A DNA stretch of 64,000 nucleotides from Strigops habroptila (Eukaryota > Chordata > Aves > Psittaciformes > Psittacidae). The stretch spans positions 21,586,744 through 21,650,743 of the forward strand of contig NC_044288.2 in the NCBI RefSeq assembly GCF_004027225.2, written 5' to 3'. Shown here piece by piece: positions 12,530-22,091 of this stretch; position 1 is the first letter of the stretch, and every line of letters begins with the position of its first letter. Position numbers and translations under genes: made by a program. The notes beneath the pieces are model-generated. The model searched no databases. It was not told the DNA's origin and worked only from the letters and a program-made list of their open reading frames with translations.

Positions 12530-15500
12530 GTGAGCTTCTGTCCTGGGATCCCTCTCTGCGGGCTTATGTGAATCTTCTTCCCCTGCTTTCCCCTCGGGGA
12601 TCGGTGGGCAACCAGCAGAGCTCAACGTCGCCTTCGGGCACATTGCTCGGGAACGTCCGTGCAGGGTTTGGGGAGGACGTGGGACCCAGACTCTTCCTTT
12701 TGACCTGCCCAGTCTCATCCGCGATTTGTCGATTGTGCCCCGAGGAGCGTCACAATGTTGTCATTACTGTTGTCTATCTATCCTACTTCTAGTGCAAGTT
12801 TCACCGAGACGGGGTGCTGGCTGGACACAGGGTGGAGCGGGGGCAAAAGTGTCGTGGGGTCCGAGGTTGAGGCAGCCCTTTCTTCTTGGTGTAGTGACTG
12901 CTTCCTTTATTATCTCAGCCAGATCTGAGCGCTTTCCTGTGATAACGATGTGTGATATATATCGGCGTGTTCGTTCAGTGAGAGCAGCAACTCTGTAGTT
13001 CCTGGTTTTCCCTTCCAACTCGTTGTTTTGTTGGATTTTTTTTCATACTCTGAACCCCTCAAAAGGAAGATGTTGTGTACACCCGTGACTTAACATATCC
13101 CCGCTGTCTGGGAAGCCGGGGCCGGTGCCTCTCTGTAGCTCTGAGCCCAGAGCAGAGCAGAAAATGCTTTGGGTTTGCTCCTGCGACCGGCTCCTCCTGA
13201 GCCCCGGCAGAGCCGGGAATAACGTCACTGAGCGGCTCTGGCTAGGATTTGGCTTGAACCCGTCCCCGAAGGTATTTCTGATGCAGGGAAAAGGCGGTTT
13301 TCCCCTTAAGCTGTCACACGTTTCCACTCTTCCCTCTCCAAATGGTGCTTTCTGGAGCAATGAAGCGTCACTTTCAGTATTCGGGCTTCCCATCAAAGTG
13401 GAGGAGACGTAATGTCTCCAGATCAGCCAAAATATAGGAGATGGAAATGTTCGGTCTTCCATGCCTTTCCCGAGATCTTTGCTGTACTCAGCTCTCTGCC
13501 GCTTGGCCGTTCTGCTACTGCTTGGATTAAGCGGATGAGGTACTCTGAATAGGGGTCGTGTGTGCACTCACATGGAGAGAAACTCCTTAAGAATTGTGGT
13601 ACTCATGGTAGACAAAATTACTCAGTAAACTGTGTTTAGGAAGGACACGAAATGGGCAGTGCTTGGGAAAAAAGCTTCAGAGCTTATTTCAGAGAAAATA
13701 GGTGGCTGAATACTGTTTCAAAATTTGCCTCGAAACAAGCTGTGGATTTTCTTCTTTTTAGATTATGTGTAAGAAAAGTAATTGGGATTTGGTTGCATAA
13801 GGACCTATGAGAAAAGAAGTCAGCTCACAGCACTGTGAGCCTGCAGACATGGTGTGTCTGAGAAGCGCTCCAAAAAGGATAGAGAGGAATAACATGTACT
13901 TACGTGCACGATGCAGCTGCGGTGGTTAAAGCGTGTAATTTTCTTTCTCATTCTTTAAATTGCTCCGGAATTAAATTCAATTAAAATACAGCATTAGATG
14001 ACTAACGTTGGGTTTTACCGGCATGAAGCCTATACTTTTATCACATTTTGTGGACTGGTGATAAGAATGCTAAGTAGCCCTGATAGGATTTTTCACTCGG
14101 CAGTGATTATTCGGTAGGAAAAGAAATAGCATGTAGAGAGGAAAGACTGCACCGATCTGTTCGATACTGCGTCTGCGGGCGGATCTTGCCCGATCACGGC
14201 AGGTAACAGGGCTGTACGGAGCGAGGACACATAGCCAGAGTCGAGGTCCCTGTGTCGTGTCTCCCACGTTAGTTTGGGTTATTTGCAGCCCTTCCACAAC
14301 GCGCTCAGCCACGAGAAGCAGCTGGGTAACAGGAATCCAGCCACCGCGTTTCCGAACCAGGTTTGCAGGAGAGCCTTGTCCTTTCTCTCGGTCCGCAAAT
14401 GAACTCCTGGGAGCTCATTTCCAGCCCGAATTATTTCCCAGACATCGCCATCTTTTCCTTATCTGTCTCGGCTGTTGGAGGACACTTGGACGCTGTTTCT
14501 TGGCCACAGCCGCCACTGACATTGTCCTGGCGCTCCCTCATCAAGCTTCCTGGTGCCCTTCCCACAGCGATAGCTGAGCAGTTGTGCACGTAATGGAACA
14601 ACAAATGCCGAAATTACCGTAGTTTTATTCGTATGAGCGATCGAAACGTTGGAAAACCCTTCGTATCACGAGTTATTGTTGACAGCAACCCCAAATGCAG
14701 GGTGGTACCCCGAGAATTGGCTATTTCTCGCCCAGGCACTGCCGGTGCCGTGGTTCACGCAGTGCCGTAACCTGCTGGGCTGTTGCTGCACTGGAACGGG
14801 AACCGGTCCCGCCCCCGGTGAACCAGACCGTGATTTCCCTGCGTCTGGCTGGTGGAAACAGGTACCAGGGAGCAAGCTGGGAGGTGGCGAGAGCAGGAGG
14901 GCTCATTAAAACGAGATCTCTACGATTTGTCGGGGAAGATGCCTGGGGGGACAGTGGTGGGGAGTGGGAGGGGGCGCCTGCGAGGGGTGCAGGAGGGGCG
15001 ATGCCCCTGGGAACCCCGCAGCAGGAGCTGCCCTGCGGGGTGACTGTGCTGCGGCCAGAGCAGCTGCTCGTCAGTAGGCAGCACTAAACCTGTGTTGTTT
15101 TGCCGGCTACGGTACTTTGGTAGCACACAGGCGCGACGCTATGGGGTGTCAGGAAGGAGCTGACCAAGCACTTGGGTGGCAGGACCGGCATCCTCAAGGT
15201 CCCGAGGGACACGGAGCTGGGTTTCCCCAGCGCTCCGTGTGCCCCGGCCGATCCTCTTCACCTCCCCCTTTTGCTCCCGCTGCTTCTTTCCAGCGAGGTT
15301 TTCCCGGGACACCCTCCACCCTCCCTCGTTTCCATCTCTCTCTTTCTGGCGTCATCCTCTCCACCACCTCTCAAACACCTTCCTGCCCGCACACGGCAGT
15401 CGCCGTGCCCCTTCTACACCGCCTCTCCCAGCCCGGCTGTCCTCATCAGCCGGGTTTCTCGCAGGGCTGTTCTTGCCCTTCGGGGTCAACGGGCTGGAGC

Positions 15501-15607
15501 CCTGCTGCCTTCGGGCCGGAGCCGCCGCGCTCCCTCTCGGCGGGCGCTGCCCCTCGGCGGGGTTCCGGTAGCCCTGCGCTCCGTGCAGTTATTGGCCGGG
15601 ACTGTGT
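12530..15607. other. Intergenic interval between B-like exon and PCDHGC3
   Basis: No gene supported. The interval is mixed in composition: AT-rich at about 13600-14100, and G+C-rich with open frames in several frames from about 14700, which reflects composition rather than coding. The last 300 bases form the CpG-rich start of the C3 promoter. Confidence 0.6.
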
Positions 15608-15626
15608 GTGCCGCTGTCGGCCAATG
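15608..15626 (+). promoter_or_regulatory. CSE-like promoter element of PCDHGC3
   Basis: GTGCCGCTGTCGGCCAATG lies 245 bp before the C3 start codon. It has the same GCCGCTGT core and spacing as the A-like and B-like promoters. It overlaps a CCAAT box. Mammalian PCDHGC3 is the C-type gamma isoform known to retain this element, which agrees. Confidence 0.75.
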
Positions 15627-15852
15627 ATGGAGAGGGGGGGATCTGCCGGCCCGGCCCCGCTCGGAGCCGGGATGAGGCGCAGACGGTCTTAGAGAGAGCC
15701 CGGGAGGGAGTCGCGGCGCAGCCTGAAAAGCAATGCCCGTCCTCCCGCCGCCGCCGCTTCCCGGGGCGCGCTGGGCAGCGGCATGACGGGGCGAGCTGAG
15801 GATTTCTAGCTGGGGCGGGGGGACGAAGCGGAGAGCGCGGCCGTCCTGTGCG

Positions 15853-18285
15853 ATGAACGGCGTTGCTGTAAGGAGCCGCGGGGTGACGACGGGGCAGGTA
15901 CTGAGCCTCTTGCTTTTGTTCGGCGTTTCCGACTGGGTTTCCGCCGCTATTCGCTATGCGATTCCCGAGGAGGCGCGGAGAGGCTCCGCGGTGGGAAACG
16001 TGGTAGCCGACTTGGCGTTGGACCTGGGGCGGCTGCCGGGACGCCGGCTGCGGGTGGTGTCCGGCGGCAGCAAGAAGTACTTCGGGGTGGATCTGGCGAG
16101 TGGAGCGCTGCTGGTGAGCGAGCGGATCGACCGGGAGGAGCTGTGCGGCGCGCTCTCTCCCTGCTCCCTCAGCTTTGAGATCGTGGTGGAAAACCCGCTG
16201 GAGCTGTACAGCGGCGCCGTGGAGATCCAGGACATCAATGACAACGACCCGGTTTTTCCCAGCAGCCAGGCGAGGCTGGAAATCAGCGAGTCGGTGGCGG
16301 CCGGAGCTCGCTTCCCGCTAGAGAGCGCGCAAGACCCCGATGTGGGGATTAACTCTTTGCAGACCTACCAGCTCAGCGCCAACCCCCACTTTGCACTCGA
16401 CGTGCAGACGAGGGTGGATGGCAGCAAGTACGCGGAGCTGGTGCTAGAGAAGGAGCTAGACAGGGAGGAGCAACGGGAGTTGCACTTGGTCTTGACCGCA
16501 CTGGACGGAGGCAGCCCGCCACGGTCGGCCCATGTCCAGATCCACATTGACGTCGTGGATGCCAATGATAATGCCCCAGTCTTCAACCAATCCACCTATA
16601 AGGCAAGTGTGAGGGAGAACACGCCCAATGGTACCCTGGTTGCCAGGATCAGTGCGTATGATCTTGATGATGGGCCCAATGGAGACATCATCTATTCTTT
16701 CAGCAGCCACACACCCGCCAAGGTACGAGAACTCTTTGCTCTGGACTCGGCCTCAGGAGAGTTGAGGGTCAAGGGCCAGCTGGACTATGAAGAAACAAAG
16801 CTGTACGAGATTTACTTACAGGCTAAAGACAAGGGTGTCGTTCCTGGTGTGGCTCATTGCAAAGTGCTGGTGGAAGTTTTGGATGTGAATGACAATGCTC
16901 CAGAGGTGACAGTGACTTCTGTGTACAGCCCTGTGCCTGAAGATGCAGCCCCAGGGACGGTCGTAGCTCTGCTGAGCGTAACTGACTTAGACTCACATGA
17001 CAACGGTCTAGTGAACTGCTTCATTTCTCCTGGGATCCCATTCATGCTCAGCTCCTCCCTCAAAAATTACTACACATTGAAAACAAAAGCAGCTCTGGAC
17101 CGCGAAAAGGCATCAGAATATAACATCACTGTCACAGCCAAGGACACAGGCTCACCACCTTTGTCTGTGGTAAAACAGATCCTGGTGCAGGTATCAGATG
17201 TCAATGACAATGCGCCCAAATCTTCCCAGGACTCGTACGATGTGTATGTGCTGGAGAACAACATGCCTGGCATTCCCATCCTTAATGTCAGTGCCACAGA
17301 CCCGGACCTTGGGCGCAATGCCCATCTCTCCTATGCCCTCTTGCAGGGTGACTCCAATGTAGGCCACCTCTTCTCTATCAACCGGGAGAATGGCACTCTC
17401 TACCTGCTCACCTCCCTGGACCACGAGGACCAGGTGGAGTTCAGCATGACAGTGCAGGTCCAGGATGGTGGCTCTCCACCTCTGGCCACTAATGTCTCGG
17501 TCAGTGTGTTTGTCACTGACCTCAATGACAATGCCCCAACTGTGCTGTACCCTCACCCAAACACCAATGCCACCTATACTGATGTGGTGGCACCAGGCAC
17601 TCCGGCCGGGCATATGGTCACCAAGGTGGTGGCGGTGGATGCAGATGGAGGATACAATGCCTGGATCTCCTATACCCTGTTGCAGGCCACTGACCCCAGC
17701 CTTTTCTCAGTTGGGCTGCACAACGGGGAGATCTTCACAGCCCGCCAGCTCCAGGAGGATGATGCTCCCCAGCACACACTAGTCATCCTGCTCAAAGACC
17801 ATGGGGAGCCTGTGCTGTCTGCCACTGCCACTGTCTTCATCTCTGTGGCTGAGATGGTCAAGGAGGTGCTCACTGACCTCACTGAAGTGTCATCTGCCAA
17901 CGATCCCAAGAGGCATGTGACCTTCTATCTCATCCTGGCTGTGATTTTGGTGTCAGCAGGTTTCTTCATCACCATGTTGTCAGTAGGCATTTTCAAGTGC
18001 TACAAGTGGAGGCAGTCTAAGGAGCTGTACAACAGTTCCAGGAGCACTCTTTACAGGACACCTGGGCCCTTCCACCACATTGATGCCGTGCGGGGTGGCT
18101 TCGTGCCACCCAACTTGTACCACCAGGTCTATCTCACCACAGACTCTCACCAGAGTGATGTCCTGTGTAAAAAGCCCTTCTCTTCCAGCCCCCTGGGGAG
18201 CCGCCAGAGCACCATAAGGAATGGTGAGCCAGGGCTGTACCACCAGATCGTGGGCACTGCCAGCCGTCTCCCCACACCTGCTGAG
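15853..18285 (+). CDS. PCDHGC3: Protocadherin gamma C3 variable exon
   Basis: Single exon of 811 codons. The signal peptide (about residues 1-34) contains VLSLLLLFGVSDWVSA and precedes AIRYAIPEE. There are six cadherin repeats with DINDNDP, DANDNAP and DVNDNAP junctions; the EC1 Cys pair is LCGALSPC. The membrane span starts near residue 691 (FYLILAVILVSAGFF). Orthology to PCDHGC3 rests on the tail: YKWRQSKELY, LYRTPGPF, HIDAVRGGF and LYHQVYLTTDS closely match the human protein, as does VTVTSVYSPVPEDA in the ectodomain. The donor GAG|GTAATG in phase 0 joins the constant exons. Read-through would meet TAG two codons later. In mammals C3 is broadly expressed and affects dendrite growth; that is family knowledge. 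G+C is lower than in the A-like and B-like exons. Confidence 0.96.
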
Positions 18286-18921
18286 GTAATGTAGCTCCTT
18301 CCTTGGCATGTCCCAATGCTGAGCAGAGCCATGGTTCACTTGCGCCATAGGCATATGGCAGTGGATTGGGGTTGGGGGGAATATCCAGTTGTGCCATGCC
18401 TCCAAAGAGTGGTTAGCAATAGCTGAACAGGTCTTCTCTGGAGTCAAATGAGCCATATTGAGTGTTGATGACATTTGCATTGTGGTGAGCAGGATCAAGT
18501 GAGTCAGTTTACTCAGGTCAGCAAACATAGGTCTTTCAGATGCAGTTTTGGGTACGCCTTGCACGAGTAACCGGTGGAGGCTGAGGTCAGCTTGCAACAA
18601 CTTGCAAATCCTTGGCAGAAAGTTTGCTGCTAATGGTATATCCTTCCCTTTGCAAAATGAGAGCCGAGGGGAATACTTGGTGGGATCAGGGGCTGGGAAG
18701 GGAACACAACCTCTCTGCGTCGTGCCCGGCTGTGGGCTGAGGAGGTGGTGGTGCAAATGGGGCTGGGAGCCACCATCCCAGTGGGGGACCACGGTGTAGC
18801 ATGCAAAGCTGAAGGACGATGCTGGTTCCTCCATTTGATGGACCGTGGCCACGGAGCACTCCCTCCTGCCCGTGTCTAGCTTCATGTTTGACTCCTGATG
18901 GTTCTGGTTTTGTTTCTGTAG

Positions 18922-19053
18922 ACGTTTTGTGATGATGTTGGCTTCAGTGTTGGGGGTGGCATTGCAGACTGCCCCAGTAGCTTGCAGGGCTCCATCAAGC
19001 TGGACTGTAGCTCTGAGCAGGATGATGAGTCTTCCACGCAGGTGTTGTTTTAA
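18922..19053 (+). other. Candidate alternative terminal exon after PCDHGC3
   Basis: A strong 3' splice site (TTTTGTTTCTGTAG) is followed by 43 sense codons and TAA. The frame is phase 0, so it can be joined directly to the C3 variable exon donor. The peptide begins TFCDDVGFSVGGG and ends in an acidic, serine-rich stretch (SSEQDDESSTQ). It is hydrophilic and protein-like, as expected for a cytoplasmic tail. A weak donor (CAG|GTGTTG) occurs 12 bases before the stop, so the exon could also be internal. Alternative cytoplasmic forms of this protocadherin were described in early work on mammals, as I recall; whether this is the equivalent exon is inference. Confidence 0.42.
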
Positions 19054-20115
19054 CAACCCTATTACAAGCCCTGCATGATTTGTAATATGCTATCTCCGGG
19101 TGATGTCTAATATTCTGACTGAAGAAACAGCAGCCAGGAAGGCATTTGCGCATGGCAGGCAGCTTCTGTGCTTCTTCCCCGGTGGGAATTGTGCATCTTA
19201 ATTTGAGAGCTTTCAATTATAGCAATGCTTTAATCTCTATGATGAGGCTGGGTGGTGGATCCAGTGGAGTCGAGGGGGCATCTGATGGGTTTCCGAGGTG
19301 GTTTGTGCCAGTAATGTGTCCTTTCTCGGGAGGCTGTCAGTAGGAGCGACCGGTTCCTTGCAGCAGAAGGAAGTGAGGTGCAGCGGAAGCTGTGCATGGG
19401 TGTGGGGCTGCGTGTGCCGCCTGCTCGCTGCAGCCAAATCACAGACAGTGGCAGAAACCTCTCAGAATTATTTTTATGGCTTTCTTATTTCTCTCCCCCC
19501 TCCTTGTGTTGCTGCTCAGACTCAGCGCTTCTGATTCCTGGCAGGTGGGAATGGCTGCAGCAGCTGCAGGAGCAAGTGTTCCTCTGCATTGTGTGGGCTG
19601 TGCTACAGCTGGGGACAAGGATGTCCCCTGCACCAAAGGGTCCTCTGCCTCTGCGGCTGGGGACAGTAAATGATTTGGAAGGAGGTGATAATGGGCAGGT
19701 GGTAACCTAAGCCCTGGCCATGGCTCCCTTGTACTCCCCAGTACTCCACTGAGAAGGCACTAGCCAGCTGAGCTGGCACTGGGCCCTGGATTTGCAGTCT
19801 CTGTGGTGACAGAAGATCCATCCCAATGCCATGGACAGTGTCAAGCCTGCAAAGGCTTTATACCTCTTTGCTCTGCAGGGCAACAGCCACACCCCAAAAC
19901 CAATGCAGTGGGGGTGGTGCTGGCCCCATCTGTGGCAGATGGCATGCCCTGCCCTGAGGGATCCTGCCCTGCGGGATCTCCAGTGATGTCTCAGCTCCGT
20001 GGGTTGTCTGGGTCAGAACCTTTCTAAAGATGAGCTCTGGCCCTCTGGAAGAGGGACATCTCCTCTATCCTAGACATCCTGTTCCCTTCCTGCCTTGCCA
20101 CTATCTCCGTCCCAG

Positions 20116-20204
20116 GCTTTGGCAGGCCCAAGCAACAGCAGGATCCCCCTTGTGGAACCTGTCCCTTGCTCCAGCCCCTTGGTGACTGAGCCACCTCGGG
20201 ACAG
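20116..20204 (+). other. Candidate internal exon after PCDHGC3
   Basis: A long pyrimidine tract ends in GTCCCAG at 20115. It is followed by 89 bases open only in phase 0 (ALAGPSNSRIPLVEPV...) and a good donor (ACAG|GTGGGT). The phase-0 start is compatible with the C3 donor, and the exon would leave a split codon. The peptide is proline- and serine-rich with no recognised domain. The 89-base length equals that of constant exon 2, which may be chance. Confidence 0.28.
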
Positions 20205-20719
20205 GTGGGTCATCCCAGACCATGCGAGCTTCACAGATGGCTTCTGCTGAGGCACCACAGCAGTACCAAACCCATTCCCGGGGGTGCAGCACCCTGTGTT
20301 GCCAGTAGCAATGACAGTCACGCAGGTGTGCTGGCCCGGGCCCTGCCTGGGATGGGGACAGGGCACATCCCAGAGTCAAGGTTACCGGAACCTGCTGGTG
20401 GCACCGTCAGAAGCCCTCGGGGAATGAGTACATCCAAGCAGGTATTGGTTTGTGAACGTTAGGGAATCTACCTGTCTAGCGGTTTGCTGCGCTGGCCCTT
20501 TAAGAATGCGTTCTCTCCCCCACTCCCCTTACCGAAGCAGGCAGCAGGTGGGACCCGGGCCGTGTTCTGCACTAATCGGGAGGTTCCTTGCTCTGTCTTT
20601 CCCTGACTGGCAGCAGCGTTGTCCCGCCCCGTGGCTCTTGGACTGGGGGAATGGGGGGGGCAGCAGAGGGAGGGAGGCCCCTCGATGATAGCACCTCCGC
20701 CGCCTCTGTCTTTTCCCAG

Positions 20720-20980
20720 AAGGATGATGTCCCTGTCACAGTGCACTGTGCATGGGTGTCCCCAGTCTCTCTTGCCTATTCTCCCAGGTGCCCTTGGTGC
20801 CCAGGCACTCGGGACAGGCAGGGTCCCAGGCAGAAGCTGGGTCCCCTGCCTGTCACACTGTTGTGGACCCCAGTCCCCCAAGGTCTGCGTGCACTGAAGG
20901 GGGTCAGGGTGGCCTTGAGTGCACCGAGGACAAGACTCCAGGGCATAAGTGCACAAAGTTTCTGCAGGGATGTGAACTGA
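20720..20980 (+). other. Candidate exon with strong acceptor after PCDHGC3
   Basis: CTGTCTTTTCCCAG at 20706-20719 is a strong acceptor. Phase 0 (KDDVPVTVHCAWVSP...) is open for 86 codons to TGA. The frame shifted by one base is also open for 59 codons, so coding cannot be assigned by frame alone. The later part is arginine- and proline-rich, as expected of non-coding G+C-rich DNA. Confidence 0.18.
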
Positions 20981-21272
20981 GCTAACATCCTGTAGCTTGC
21001 CACCATCCTCTGGGACAGGGAGAGGGGGAAGTTACTATGATGCTTCCCCCAGGGGAGGCTGACAACCCTGCTTTTGCCCTCCAGAAGATGGCTTGTCTGC
21101 AAAGCAGAATTTCAGTATGTGTGTCTGGTAGGTGGGATGCTTGGACCTCCTTCCCAGTCTGACATCCTGACCCATTGTTGTAATCTGGTGGTGGTCTGGT
21201 GGGATTTTTGCCTGACTCTGTGTGTTTGCAGTGACTTAGGTACTGTGAAGATTGGCCCATTCCTTGTCTCAG

Positions 21273-21464
21273 GGTGAGGAAGGGGCATCCAGCCAGGTGT
21301 GCACAGGGAGCAATTGCATTCTGGCTTTGAATGGCTCACCTTCTGCCTCCAACACCTACGGGGGCCTGGCAGGGCTGGGTGTCCTTGTCTCGGTGAGAGG
21401 TCTACTGGCTGATGGTGGTACTGGTGGCAGTGATACCTCACTTACAGAGGCAATCGTGGGCTGA
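21273..21464 (+). other. Second candidate alternative terminal exon after PCDHGC3
   Basis: The acceptor CCATTCCTTGTCTCAG precedes 63 phase-0 codons ending in TGA. The peptide starts GEEGASSQVCTGSN and is rich in Gly, Ser and Leu. It ends DTSLTEAIVG. Phase is compatible with the C3 variable exon or with the phase-0 end of the candidate at 18922-19041. No recognised motif. Confidence 0.22.
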
Positions 21465-22091
21465 AGGCAGTGGCCAAAGCATTAGCTGTGGGGGGAGAAA
21501 ATGAGTGGGAGAAGAGCCCCTGGAACCTCAGGGCTCTAACAAGTACCTTTTCATCAGGCATGAAAAGTCCTTTGGCCAATGTTCATGACAGCTGCCCTTT
21601 GTCTGTGGGTGCGATGTGAAGCCACCATTGTGGAAAGGGGAGCACACAGGGAGGGCTTGTACCTAGCTTCCAGGCTGCCAGGACGTGCAGTTTCCCTGCG
21701 AACGAGAAGCGAGCTGTGGGAGAAAGTGACTCAGGCTGGTGGAGGGGAGGCCGGGGGTGGCAGCCCCGCTGGTGCCACCGGCTCGGGCCCCTGCTTCCTG
21801 CACCTCCTGAAAGCGACCGCTGGCTGAGAGGGGACGGAGCTCCCGGCCAATTGGGCGCTGATCTGAAGCAGGGGGGGCGAAATCTGCTTCTCTCTCTTCC
21901 CCCCCCCCCCACCTCCGCGCTGGGGCTGTGATTCAGTTCCCCTCCCCCAGCCCACCCCCTCTGCTCGGAGGCTGACAGCCGGATCCGCAGCCTGCCGGAG
22001 CCCCGGAGCTGTTTTCCAAGCCGTGGAAGAGAGAGACCCAGGGATTTTTTCTCAGCTCCCCTGCTGAGTCCCAGGCCGGACGCGCACGGAC

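Larger units (their letters stand above)
18286..22091. other. Interval between PCDHGC3 and the C5-like exon
   Basis: No confirmed gene. It contains several exon-like open segments with good acceptors at 18922, 20116, 20720 and 21273, and a weaker one at 19545. Four of these are listed separately as candidates. A C-tract at about 21899-21910 lies in the G+C-rich DNA before the next start codon. No CSE core was found before 22092. Confidence 0.6.

Noticed and set aside
17980..19056. 358-codon minus-strand frame overlapping C3
   Set aside because: Mostly antisense to the C3 exon and its donor region; no recognisable protein features.
19545..19673. Another phase-0 open segment after a CAG in the C3-C5 interval
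   Set aside because: The acceptor is weak (purines close to the AG) and the peptide is alanine-rich; less convincing than the neighbours listed.
19798..20027. Cysteine- and proline-rich open frame after TTTGCAG
   Set aside because: Its only long frame needs a phase that the C3 donor does not supply; no recognised domain.
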